DNA of 64,000 bases. Source: Phenylobacterium sp. GTDB taxonomy: Bacteria > Pseudomonadota > Alphaproteobacteria > Caulobacterales > Caulobacteraceae. Positions 9,109-18,058 of the stretch are shown here, one piece after another. Position numbers and translations under genes: made by a program. The stretch covers positions 25,280-89,279 of the forward strand of contig NZ_JADCBG010000028.1 in assembly GCF_020253645.1 (NCBI RefSeq), given 5' to 3'. Positions within the stretch are counted from its first letter, which is position 1. Each line of letters opens with the position of its first letter. A model generated the notes under the pieces. That model saw only the letters and a list, made by a program, of their open reading frames with translations. It was not told where the DNA came from and did not search any database.

Positions 9109-9163
9109 TGACCCCCTCCGGCCCGCATTCGCGGTCCACCTCCCCCTCAAGAGGTGGAGGAAT
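9109..9163. repeat. Palindromic intergenic repeat, inverted variant copy
   Basis: tgaccccctccgg...cacctccccctcaagaggtggagg is the reverse-complement layout of the flanking copies. Confidence 0.65.
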
Positions 9164-9173
9164 TAGAGCGCGA

Positions 9174-9220
9174 TTGCTCCCCCGAGGGGGAGCTCCCGGC
9201 GAAGCCGGGTGAGAGGGTCA
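9174..9220. repeat. Palindromic intergenic repeat, copy 2
   Basis: ttgctcccccgagggggagctcccggcgaagccgggtgagagggtca. Confidence 0.8.
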
Positions 9221-10120
9221 GCGGCGGCGGGGGATGAAGACCTCGACACCGGGGGCGACCCCGCGGGCAGCGGCGTAGTTCCCCATGTTGAGGGCGAGGC
9301 TCATTCGCCCCCGGGAGTCCGGGTAGAGCAGCACGGCGCCCTCCGGCACGTCGCTGAAGGTACGGACATAGGGCGCCGGCTCCGGCCGGCCGGCGACGGT
9401 CAGAGGCACGGTCTCGCCCAGCCGCCAGCCCAGGCCCGCGAAGGCCTCGGCGGAGAGGTCGAGGATCAGATTGCCATAGGGCCCATCCGTGCCGATCGCC
9501 CGGGCGTGGACCCCGTCCGCGCCCATCCGGGGCGGGGCGAGGTCCAGCCGGATCAGGGTCTTCGGGTCGATTTCTGGCCCGACCCCCCGCCAGTCGTCGC
9601 CGCGGGCCAGGCGCCCGACCACCGGGGCGAAAATGTCCCGCCCGTGGAAGGTGGAGGACCGGCGGGCGCCGATCATCCAGGACTCCGCCGTGATCTCGCG
9701 GGCCTGGACGATGGGATCGGTCGCGTCGAGCAGGGTGATCAGGCCGTTGTCCGGCAGAACCAGGCTCTGGCCCCGGCGGGTCCGCGCGACGATGGCGCGG
9801 CGGGTCGACCCCACCCCGGGGTCCACGACGACGAGGATCACCGCATCCGCCGCCAGCCAGGGCGCCGAGCCCGCCAGGAGGCGCGCGCCGGCCTCGACGT
9901 CATAGGGCGGGACACGGTGGGTGATGTCGAGGAGCCGGGCGTCCGGGGCGAGGGAGAGGATCACCGCCCGGCAGATGGCGACGGCGTCGTCGATCTCGTC
10001 GAAGTCCGACAGGAAACCCACCATCCGCCCCGGGGCGGCGGCGCGCACCGGGCCTGCGACGAGGGGCAGGACGAGGCCGGCGGCGAGCAGCCCACGCCGG
10101 GATGGGCGAGGGGCGCTCAT
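9218..10120 (-). CDS. S-adenosylmethionine hydroxide adenosyltransferase (DUF62) with predicted Tat signal
   Basis: MSAPRPSRRGLLAAGLVLPLVAGPVRA leader; FLSDFDEIDD, VVDPGVGSTRR, DNGLITLL, FHGRDIFAPVVGRLA, DGPYGNLILD motifs. Confidence 0.85.
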   Translation of the reverse strand: MSAPRPSRRGLLAAGLVLPLVAGPVRAAAPGRMVGFLSDFDEIDDAVAICRAVILSLAPDARLLDITHRVPPYDVEAGARLLAGSAPWLAADAVILVVVDPGVGSTRRAIVARTRRGQSLVLPDNGLITLLDATDPIVQAREITAESWMIGARRSSTFHGRDIFAPVVGRLARGDDWRGVGPEIDPKTLIRLDLAPPRMGADGVHARAIGTDGPYGNLILDLSAEAFAGLGWRLGETVPLTVAGRPEPAPYVRTFSDVPEGAVLLYPDSRGRMSLALNMGNYAAARGVAPGVEVFIPRRR

Positions 10121-11385
10121 GCTGCGGGCGTCCGGAGGGCGGCGTACAGACGCCGGATGCTGAGCTCCCGAACAGGGGGGCTCCCGGCGCCGGGGATGCT
10201 GCCGTTGAGGTTCTGGATCATGCCCACGAAGACGATGTCGTTCGTCGGGTCGATCCAGAACCAGGTGCCGAAGGCTCCGCCCCAGTAGTAGGTGTCGCGA
10301 CCCTGGGGGGTCCCGGCGGCGGCGGGGTCCTCGATCACGGCGAAGTCGAGCCCGAAGCCCGTCCCGGACTGGGCGGGGCCGTAGAGGTCCACCTTCACGC
10401 CGGGCGCCAGGACGCTTCGCCGCATGAGCCGGACGGTCTCGGGCTTCAGAATCCGCGCGCCCTCCAGTGCGCCGCCGTTCAGCAGGGCCTGGGAGAAGCG
10501 GAAATAGTCCGAGGCCGTGGACAGGAGGCCCCCGCTTCCCGACAGGAAGACCGGCGGCGTGACCGGTATGGCCTGGGGCGGACCTGCGACGATCCGGCCC
10601 TCCCGGTAGGTATGGATTCGGGCGACCCGGGCCGCCTTGGCCGCCGGGACATGCAGGCCGGTGTCGACCATCTTCAGCGGTCCAAAGACGTGGCGGTCGA
10701 GATAGGCGTCCAGCCGCTCGCCCGAGAGCCGCTCCACCACATGGCCCTGGATGTCGACGCTGGGGCCATACCGCCAGTCCGACCCGGGCTGGGCGGCGAG
10801 CGGCAGGGCGGCGAGGCGGCGGATCATCTCCTTCAGGTCCCCGGCCCGCAGGCCCGCCTGAGCGTAGCCGGCGCTGACGTCGAAGCCGGCGGTATGGCCC
10901 ATCAGCTGGGCCATGGTCATGGGCGAGGCCTGGGGGACGAGACTCCCGTCCGGCGCCTTCACCTTGAGGCCTGCGAACTCGGGGATGTGCTGCTCGACGG
11001 GGTCGTCCAGCTTCCAGAGGCCCTTCTCCCAGAGCTGCATCATGGCCACGCCGGCCACGGGCTTGGTCATGGCGGCGATCCGCCAGATCGTGTCCGGCCG
11101 GGCCGGGGCGCCGGTCTCCACGTCCGCCAGGCCCCGGGTCTCGAAGTGGAAGACCCGACCCTTTCGCGCCGCCAGGGTGGTGACCCCGGCCAGCTGGCCG
11201 CGGTCCACCAGATCCTGCAGCTCCGCCGAGAACGCGTTCAGCCTGGACGGATCGAACCCCGCCGCCCCGGGCGGGACCATGGGCAGGGACGGGGCGGAGG
11301 CCAGGACGGGAGCGCCGAGGGTCGCCAGGGGCGCAGACGCAGCGGCGGCTGCGAGGAGGTTGCGGCGGGAGAGGCGCATGGGCAT
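10117..11385 (-). CDS. Serine hydrolase (class C beta-lactamase-related) with predicted Tat signal
   Basis: MPMRLSRRNLLAAAAASAPLATLGAPVLASA; TIWRIAAMTKPVAGVAMMQLWEKG (SxxK), QLMGHTAGFD. Confidence 0.85.
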   Translation of the reverse strand: MPMRLSRRNLLAAAAASAPLATLGAPVLASAPSLPMVPPGAAGFDPSRLNAFSAELQDLVDRGQLAGVTTLAARKGRVFHFETRGLADVETGAPARPDTIWRIAAMTKPVAGVAMMQLWEKGLWKLDDPVEQHIPEFAGLKVKAPDGSLVPQASPMTMAQLMGHTAGFDVSAGYAQAGLRAGDLKEMIRRLAALPLAAQPGSDWRYGPSVDIQGHVVERLSGERLDAYLDRHVFGPLKMVDTGLHVPAAKAARVARIHTYREGRIVAGPPQAIPVTPPVFLSGSGGLLSTASDYFRFSQALLNGGALEGARILKPETVRLMRRSVLAPGVKVDLYGPAQSGTGFGLDFAVIEDPAAAGTPQGRDTYYWGGAFGTWFWIDPTNDIVFVGMIQNLNGSIPGAGSPPVRELSIRRLYAALRTPAA

Positions 11386-11394
11386 GTTTCCGGG

Positions 11395-12339
11395 ATGAGA
11401 CTGAGACTGTCGCCTGCGATCCTGCACGGTCCCGCCGGGATTGCGCAACCTTGGGGCCGGCGCCTTCTGGCCGCGGCGGCGGCCGGGTTCGTCTTCTGGC
11501 CCGGCGGAGCGGCCCTCGCCCAGAGTCCCTGCAGCGGCCTCGCGCCCGGGGCGGACCGGCCGGTCCGCAACCTGGCCTATCAGCCGCCGACCCCCGACCT
11601 GCCCCGGTCCGTGCACCTGCTGGACCTCTGGCCCGGCGCGACCCCCACGCCCGCCCCCCTGGTGGTCTTCGTCCATGGCGGAACCTGGATGCACGGGGGC
11701 AAGTATGCGGGTACGCCCGGCCAGGCGAGGGCCTTCCGGAAGGCCGGCTACGCCTACGCCACGGTGAACTACCGCCTGCTCCGGCATGGCCCCCCCCAGG
11801 AGGCGGCGCGGGACATCGCCGAGGCCGTGGCCTTCCTGAGGCGGGAGGCGAAGGGCTGCGGGCTGGACCCGGAGCGGATCATCCTGATGGGGCATTCGGC
11901 CGGCGCCCATCTCGCCGCCCTTGTGGCCCTGGACGAGTCCTATCTGGAGGCGGCTGGCGTCCCCTCGCAGACGGTCCGCGCCGCCATCCTCCTGGACGCC
12001 TACGGCCTGGACATCGCGCGCCACGTCCGCGAGACGGGGGACCGGGTCTACGCCCGGGTCTTCGGCCCCGACCCCGCCGGCTGGACCGCCATGTCGCCGG
12101 TCAGTCACGCGGTCCCCGGTCGCCGTCCGCCCCCGATGATCCTGCACGTCGTGGCCGGCAATCCCGAGACGCCGGGCCAGGCCGAGGCCTTGGCCGGCGC
12201 CCTGCGCGCCGCCGGCGGCGAGGCGGAGGTTCACGCAGCCCGGCGCGAGAGCCACAACAGCCTCAACTATGGTTTCGGCGCCGAGGGCGATGCGACCACC
12301 CGCCTCACCCTGGACTTCCTGGCCGCCTGGGTGCGCTGA
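11395..12339 (+). CDS. Alpha/beta hydrolase (carboxylesterase/arylformamidase-like) with signal peptide
   Basis: VVFVHGGTWMHGGK oxyanion motif, ILMGHSAGAHLAALVAL nucleophile elbow. Confidence 0.85.
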   Translation: MRLRLSPAILHGPAGIAQPWGRRLLAAAAAGFVFWPGGAALAQSPCSGLAPGADRPVRNLAYQPPTPDLPRSVHLLDLWPGATPTPAPLVVFVHGGTWMHGGKYAGTPGQARAFRKAGYAYATVNYRLLRHGPPQEAARDIAEAVAFLRREAKGCGLDPERIILMGHSAGAHLAALVALDESYLEAAGVPSQTVRAAILLDAYGLDIARHVRETGDRVYARVFGPDPAGWTAMSPVSHAVPGRRPPPMILHVVAGNPETPGQAEALAGALRAAGGEAEVHAARRESHNSLNYGFGAEGDATTRLTLDFLAAWVR

Positions 12340-12413
12340 CCCCGGGCTTGTCAGGACCCGACGCCGCGGCCTTAACTGCGCGCAGACATCAGACCGGACA
12401 GGAAGGAACCTCC

Positions 12414-13739
12414 ATGAACGCCCCGACGCCCCCGACCACGGGACCACTGACCTTCGGGTTCAACCCGCACGACGACATGAACGACCTGCGGATGAGCGAA
12501 AAGGCGACGCCGCTCTACGAGCACGTCAAGCGCTTCATCGCCGAAACGGTCGTGCCCATGCAGAAGGAGTTCCAGGCCTTGGGCGAGGGTCATGCCGACC
12601 GCTGGAGCTTCGCCCCCGGCCAGCTTGAGGTTCTGGAGAAGGCCAAGGACCAGGCCAAGAAGGAAGGCCTCTGGAACTTCTTCCTGCCCGACGCCGAGAC
12701 CGGCGAGGGCCTGTCCAACCTCGACTACGCCTACATCGCCGTGGAGCTGGGCAAGGCGCCCATGGCCTCGGAGGTCATGAACTGCTCGGCGCCCGACACC
12801 GGCAACATGGAGGTGCTGGAGCGCGTCGGCACGCCCGAACAGAAGGAGCGCTGGCTGAAGCCCCTGCTGAACGGGGAGATCCGCTCGGCCTACGCCATGA
12901 CCGAGCCGGCGGTGGCCTCCTCCGACGCCAAGAACATCGCCACCCAGGCGGTGCTGGACGGCGATGAGTGGGTGATCAACGGCGAGAAGTACTACATCTC
13001 CGGCGCCGGCGACCCGCGCTGCAAGATCATGATCACCATGGTCCGCACCAATCGCGACGCCCCCCCGCACAAGCAGCAGTCGCAGATCCTGGTGCCCATC
13101 GATGCGCCCGGGGTGGAGATCCTCGGCCCGATGCACGTCTTCGGCGAGGACCATGCGCCGCGCGGCCACATGCATATCCGCTTCACCAATGTCCGGGTGC
13201 CCAAGTCCAATGTCCTGCTTGGCGAGGGCCGGGGCTTCGAGATCAGCCAGGTCCGCCTCGGGCCGGGCCGGATCCACCACTGCATGCGCACCATCGGCAA
13301 GGCCGAGCGGGCCCTGGACCTGATGGTCCGCCGGGGCCTGTCCCGGGAGGCCTTCGGCCGCAAGATCGCCTGGCTGGGCGGCAATGTGGAGATCATCTCC
13401 CGCGCCCGGATCGACATCGAGGCCATGCGCCTGATGGTGCTGAAGGCGGCCCGCGCCATGGACGTGCTCGGCAACCGCGAGGCCCGGGTCTGGGTGTCCA
13501 TGGTCAAGGCCATGGTGCCGGAGCGGGCCTGCCAGATCATCGACCAGGCCATCCAGATGCACGGCGCGACAGGCATCTCCCAGTGGACGCCGCTCGCCTC
13601 CATGTACACCGACGTGCGCCACCTGCGCTTTGCCGACGGCCCGGACGAGGTCCACCACCTGGTGGTGGGCCGCAACGAGCTGCGGGCCTACGAGGGCGGC
13701 GCCGAGGAGGTCTCCGCCTCGGTCGCCTTGAGGACCTGA
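12414..13739 (+). CDS. Acyl-CoA dehydrogenase family protein
   Basis: AYAMTEPAVASSDAKNIAT..INGEKYYISGAGDPRCK..QIIDQAIQMHGATGIS. Confidence 0.9.
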   Translation: MNAPTPPTTGPLTFGFNPHDDMNDLRMSEKATPLYEHVKRFIAETVVPMQKEFQALGEGHADRWSFAPGQLEVLEKAKDQAKKEGLWNFFLPDAETGEGLSNLDYAYIAVELGKAPMASEVMNCSAPDTGNMEVLERVGTPEQKERWLKPLLNGEIRSAYAMTEPAVASSDAKNIATQAVLDGDEWVINGEKYYISGAGDPRCKIMITMVRTNRDAPPHKQQSQILVPIDAPGVEILGPMHVFGEDHAPRGHMHIRFTNVRVPKSNVLLGEGRGFEISQVRLGPGRIHHCMRTIGKAERALDLMVRRGLSREAFGRKIAWLGGNVEIISRARIDIEAMRLMVLKAARAMDVLGNREARVWVSMVKAMVPERACQIIDQAIQMHGATGISQWTPLASMYTDVRHLRFADGPDEVHHLVVGRNELRAYEGGAEEVSASVALRT

Positions 13740-13782
13740 GCCTGCAGCGCGGTCCCCGGGGCGGCGCCCGCCGCCGCGGGGA

Positions 13783-14556
13783 TCAGCCTGGAAAGTTGGC
13801 CGGGACCACCTCGGACAAGGTGGGGCCGATCTCGTCGTAGACGACGAGGTGGGCATGGTCATCCAGGTCCGTAGGGTCGCGGTTGACGATCACCAGCCGG
13901 GCGCCGGCCCGCCGCGCCTGAATGGGAAAGCCCGCCGCCGGCCAGACGGTCAGGCTGGAGCCCAGAACGAGAAACAGGTCGCAGGACAGGGTCTCCTCCT
14001 CCGCCCGGCGCATGGGCCCTTCCGGCATGGCCTGGCCGAAGGAGATGGTCGCCGTCTTCACGATGCCGGCGCATTCCCGGCAGGCGGGCAGCTCGCCCCG
14101 GACCTCGAAAGCCGGGCGCAGGTCCTCGATCTCGTGGCGCAGGCCGCAGGACAGGCAGGTGGCGTAGCTGGCGTTGCCGTGCAGCTCGATCACCCGGTCG
14201 GCGGGAATGCCCGAGCTCTGGTGCAGGTTGTCGACATTCTGGGTGATGACCGAGGTCAGCCGCCCGCTCTCCCACAGTCGGGCGAGGGCGAAATGTCCGG
14301 CGTTGGGCTCGCGGCCCGTCCAGCCGGCGCGGCCCTGGAAGGCCCGGGCCCAGGATTCCCGGCGCTTCTCCTCGCTGTTCACGAAATCCTGGAACAGGAT
14401 CGGCTTCATCCGGCTCCAGACCCCGCCCGGCGAGCGGAAGTCCGGAATTCCGGATTCCGTGGAGATTCCGGCCCCGGTGAAGGCCACGATCCGCTCAGCA
14501 GACCGCAGCACCTCCGCCAGATCCCGCCGTGTCGCCGATCTTCCGCCCACGTCCAT
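13783..14556 (-). CDS. cobB: SIR2 family NAD-dependent deacylase
   Basis: IVAFTGAGISTESGIPDFRSPGGVW..TQNVDNLHQ..ELHGN..CLSCG.. Confidence 0.85.
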   Translation of the reverse strand: MDVGGRSATRRDLAEVLRSAERIVAFTGAGISTESGIPDFRSPGGVWSRMKPILFQDFVNSEEKRRESWARAFQGRAGWTGREPNAGHFALARLWESGRLTSVITQNVDNLHQSSGIPADRVIELHGNASYATCLSCGLRHEIEDLRPAFEVRGELPACRECAGIVKTATISFGQAMPEGPMRRAEEETLSCDLFLVLGSSLTVWPAAGFPIQARRAGARLVIVNRDPTDLDDHAHLVVYDEIGPTLSEVVPANFPG

Positions 14557-14644
14557 CCTCCGCGCTGCGCCGCCAGACCCCGAATTCAGGACAAGCGCCC
14601 GACGCGCGCAAGGGGGAAGGCGGGGTCGGGAGCCCGGTTCCCCG

Positions 14645-15487
14645 TCAGTCGGTGAACACCACCGTCTTGCGGCCGTTCAGGAGGACCCGGTCCTCCAGCA
14701 CCCAGCGCACCGCCCGGGCCAGGACCCGGCGCTCGATGTCGCGGCCCTTGCGCACCAGGTCCTTCGGCTGGTCGCGGTGGCTGATCCGCTCCACGTCCTG
14801 CTCGATGATCGGGCCCTCGTCGAGGTCGGGGGTGACGAAGTGGGCGGTGGCGCCGATCACCTTCACCCCCCGGGCGTGAGCCTGATGATAGGGTCGCGCG
14901 CCCTTGAAGCCGGGCAGGAAGGAGTGGTGGATGTTGATGCACCGCCCGGCCAGGTGCAGGGCCATCTCCTCCGACAGGATCTGCATGTAGCGCGCCAGGA
15001 TGACGAGGTCGGTCCCCGTGGCGGCGATCAGGTTGCGCAGCCGCGCCTCCTGGTCGGCCTTGGTCTCGGGGCTCACCGGCAGGTGGTGGAAGGCGATGCC
15101 CTTGAGATCCGTGTGCGGAAAGCTCGCCTCCGGATGGTTGGAGACCACCGCCGAGATATCCATGGGCAGCTCGCCCTGCCGCCAGCGCCAGATCAGGTCG
15201 GCCAGGCAGTGATCAGTCTGCGAGGCCAGGATCATCACCCGCCGCCGGTCCTCGGGATCGCGCAGGGTCCAGTCCATGGCGAGGTCCGCCGCCAGGGCCT
15301 CCAGCCCCGGCCGCACCGCCGCCGCCCCGCCCGGGCCGGGGGTGAAGACCACGCGCATGAAGAAGCGGCCGGTCTCGCCGTCATCGAACTGCTGGGCGTC
15401 GACGATGTTGGCGCCGTGCTCGAAGAGCAGGGTGGAGACGCGGGCCACGATGCCGGGCCGGTCGGGACAGGACAGGGTGAGGATCAC
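14645..15487 (-). CDS. purU: Formyltetrahydrofolate deformylase
   Basis: N-terminal ACT domain ([17 protein letters not shown]) plus [54 protein letters not shown]. Confidence 0.95.
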   Translation of the reverse strand: MILTLSCPDRPGIVARVSTLLFEHGANIVDAQQFDDGETGRFFMRVVFTPGPGGAAAVRPGLEALAADLAMDWTLRDPEDRRRVMILASQTDHCLADLIWRWRQGELPMDISAVVSNHPEASFPHTDLKGIAFHHLPVSPETKADQEARLRNLIAATGTDLVILARYMQILSEEMALHLAGRCINIHHSFLPGFKGARPYHQAHARGVKVIGATAHFVTPDLDEGPIIEQDVERISHRDQPKDLVRKGRDIERRVLARAVRWVLEDRVLLNGRKTVVFTD

Positions 15488-15564
15488 GCAGGGGCTCCCG
15501 GGACGGGGCGGCGGATACCGCGAAAGGCGTCGGCTGGGAAGGCGGGGGCGTCAGGCGTCCGGGG

Positions 15565-15852
15565 TCAGAGGGCGCCGAACAGGGAGGGGAGAAGATAGCG
15601 CTGGACGCCCTGCAGGATGAGCAGGGCGAAGATCGGCGTGATGTCCAGGCCGGCGATGGGCGGGATGAAGCGCTGCAGGGGGGCGAGCACCGGGTTGGTG
15701 ACCGTCTCCAGCACCTGCTGGATCCGGCCCACGACGGGGTTGCGCAGGTTGATCACGTTGAAGGCGGTCAGCCAGGACATGATCGCCCCGATGATGATCG
15801 CCCAGATCATGATCTCGAGCAGGTTGTGCAGGATGAAGTGTATGAAGCCCAT
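15565..15852 (-). CDS. YggT family membrane protein
   Basis: MGFIHFILHNLLEIMIWAIIIGAIMSWL..PVLAPLQRFIPPIAGLDITPIFALLIL. Confidence 0.85.
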   Translation of the reverse strand: MGFIHFILHNLLEIMIWAIIIGAIMSWLTAFNVINLRNPVVGRIQQVLETVTNPVLAPLQRFIPPIAGLDITPIFALLILQGVQRYLLPSLFGAL

Positions 15853-15948
15853 GCCCGCCACATAAGCCGCCCGCCGCGCCCGGGCAAGCCGACGCGAAGG
15901 GCCGTCTTGACAGCCCGCCCCCAAAACCGCTTATTCCGCGCCTTCCTT

Positions 15949-16024
15949 GGGGCCGTAGCTCAGTTGGTAGAGCGCATCGTTCGCAATGATGAGGTCAGGG
16001 GTTCGACTCCCCTCGGCTCCACCA
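15949..16024 (+). tRNA. tRNA-Ala (anticodon CGC)
   Basis: Full cloverleaf with G3:U70 pair, loop TTCGCAA, T-loop GTTCGACTC, encoded CCA. Confidence 0.95.
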
Positions 16025-16040
16025 GGAAGTCCCCTTCCGG

Positions 16041-16469
16041 TCAGCTCCCGGCGATATAGGCCTTCAGGCCGTCCGCCTCGGCTTCGACCTCGGAAATCTT
16101 CCACTTCACCAGGTCGCCGATGGAGACGATCCCGACCAGCCGCCCGGCCTGGACGACCGGCAGGTGGCGGATGCGCCGGTCGGTCATGCGCGAGAGCAGG
16201 GAATCGACGGTTTCGCCGGGGTCAGCGAACACCACGTCCTCCGTCATGTAGGCGGAAACGGGGCGCGACGTGACCTTTTCGTCGCCGCCGGCCACAGCCC
16301 GGACGATGTCGCGCTCCGAGACAATGCCCACCACGGCCTCGCCCTTCGTCACCACAAGGGCGCCGACGCGTCTGGAGTGCAGGAGCTCGGCGACCCGGCC
16401 GACCGTATCTGAAGGCGTGACGGTGAACACCGCATCGCCCTTGGCCCGAAGAATCTGTGAGACCAGCAT
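16041..16469 (-). CDS. Tandem CBS domain protein
   Basis: [24 protein letters not shown] and [23 protein letters not shown]. Confidence 0.9.
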   Translation of the reverse strand: MLVSQILRAKGDAVFTVTPSDTVGRVAELLHSRRVGALVVTKGEAVVGIVSERDIVRAVAGGDEKVTSRPVSAYMTEDVVFADPGETVDSLLSRMTDRRIRHLPVVQAGRLVGIVSIGDLVKWKISEVEAEADGLKAYIAGS

Positions 16470-16657
16470 GGTGACCCCCGTTCCCGTCCGTGATGGCGGA
16501 ACCTTCGGCGGGTTCCGGGGGCGATGCAAATCAATCAATCGTCAAACCGGGAACCCCGGCGGCGAGCTTGCCGGAGCGGGCCTCGACTCCGCCCGAGCCT
16601 CTGCGCGCCGAGACCTGAGCCTGGCCCCCGAACGGGCAGCCCGTCCACAATGACGGC

Positions 16658-17275
16658 CTAGAGGTTGGCCAAGGCTCTGTAAGCCGCGCGCCAGTCCTCC
16701 GGGATCCGTCGCCAACTTGTCTCCTGGGAAGCTCTCACGAGTGGCGAGGGATGGACCGAACTCGAGAGGCTGAAGGCCTCCGCAGCCAAGAGCGGGTAAG
16801 CCCGCTCGGCCCGCTTCCCCACCAGCACCACGGCCCTCAGCCGCGGCAGGAGGCGCACCAGCCGAAGAGTCTCCAGCGCACCCTCCCTCACCTCGCGCGC
16901 CGTGACCTTGCGCGTTCCGTTCCAGCCCGCGATCATGTTCCAGAACACGGTCTCCCGGCGGGGAATACCGGCCTTGCGCATGAAGTCGAATATGGCCTCG
17001 GCGGTGGGGTCGTCGTTGTCGCGGCTGATGAAACCCGAGCCCGCACCACCGGTGCGCGACGCCGAGGTCATGGGTCCCGGTTTCTCCAGCAGGAACAGCA
17101 TTCGCGCCTCGACGCCGCCGTCCAGCGGATCGAAATCCGGGAACTCGTCAGGCGAGCTGGCCCGCAGTTGCTCGACATAAGCGGTCAATGGACGGACATG
17201 CGGCTCCTCCAGGAGCGCGCGCCGCGCCACCCGAGCCGCTGGATCGTGAAGGCTGCGAGCAATGTTTATATTCAT
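16658..17275 (-). CDS. Uracil-DNA glycosylase-superfamily-like protein
   Basis: MLFLLEKPGPM..ETVFWNMIAGWNG..AVVLVGKRAERAYPLL..SSVHPSPLVRA. Confidence 0.6.
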   Translation of the reverse strand: MNINIARSLHDPAARVARRALLEEPHVRPLTAYVEQLRASSPDEFPDFDPLDGGVEARMLFLLEKPGPMTSASRTGGAGSGFISRDNDDPTAEAIFDFMRKAGIPRRETVFWNMIAGWNGTRKVTAREVREGALETLRLVRLLPRLRAVVLVGKRAERAYPLLAAEAFSLSSSVHPSPLVRASQETSWRRIPEDWRAAYRALANL

Positions 17276-17296
17276 AATCTCGTGAATTAGCGTGTT

Positions 17297-18058
17297 TTAG
17301 TCATGTTCAATACGAATTTTGAAAATCTTTAGTATGTTAATCAACTGACTTGACGTTTCTATACAATAATCTACATAATCGCTGTTATGTGAATGCATGG
17401 ATGGGTGTATGATATGTTCTAATGTCACTGACAAGTGATCACGGAATATCTTCAATGCTCCATATGTTTCATCAAGATATATCTTATTATCTAGTTCGAG
17501 ATCAATTATTGTCAGACAAACTTTGATTTGGTCTAAATGATTTTGATTTAGAGATGGGCCAGGTGAATTAACTATATTGTTCGGAGAATCTTCGACAAGT
17601 AGACGCATTCTCAGCATTACCAAGACTCGCTTCTCTCTACGATACAATTCATCCTTTTTGGCTTTTTCTCTGTCAAAATGTTGACCTAAAAAGTTCGCAT
17701 AAATCATTGTTGCGACCGCGAGTATGCTTCCAGCCGCTTGAACCCAAGCAGCTGACGTGACAGATAACGAACTGCTGTAAGAAGTAGCAATTTGTATGTA
17801 AATTAAAACAATACAAAAAGAAACAACAAGGGCCATAGATAAATTTGGCAATAATAGCTTTTTGTTTATATTACTTTTCTTTGATAGCTTTTCATTATCT
17901 AAATCATAGATGTAAATATGATCCGTCTTGCTTATCGTGATGAATAATAAGGAAACTATCGTAACTATCAATCCCACAACAAGCAGGGGCTGCGATAGCC
18001 AGTGCGCCCAAGAAGGTATGTGCACGCCAATAATGCGCTGCACCTCAACGCTCACCAC
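17297..18058 (-). CDS. AT-rich orphan gene: predicted multi-TM membrane protein with cytoplasmic C-terminal domain
   Basis: Continuous ORF with hydrophobic segments (LLVVGLIVTIVSLLFITI, LSMALVVSFCIVLIYIQIA, WVQAAGSILAVATMIYANFLG); base composition very different from neighbours. Confidence 0.75.
   Translation of the reverse strand: MVSVEVQRIIGVHIPSWAHWLSQPLLVVGLIVTIVSLLFITISKTDHIYIYDLDNEKLSKKSNINKKLLLPNLSMALVVSFCIVLIYIQIATSYSSSLSVTSAAWVQAAGSILAVATMIYANFLGQHFDREKAKKDELYRREKRVLVMLRMRLLVEDSPNNIVNSPGPSLNQNHLDQIKVCLTIIDLELDNKIYLDETYGALKIFRDHLSVTLEHIIHPSMHSHNSDYVDYCIETSSQLINILKIFKIRIEHD

Noticed and set aside
9048-9220. CRISPR-like array
   Set aside because: Only three copies, one inverted, with unequal spacing; fits a palindromic intergenic repeat instead.
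10102-12447. Very long opposing ORFs (745 and 776 aa) over the two hydrolase genes
   Set aside because: Extensions beyond the signal-peptide starts are spurious readthrough; trimmed to 10117-11385 and 11395-12339.
15949-16024. tRNA-Ala as integration site for a mobile element
   Set aside because: No integrase and no repeated 3' tRNA fragment found downstream within the window.
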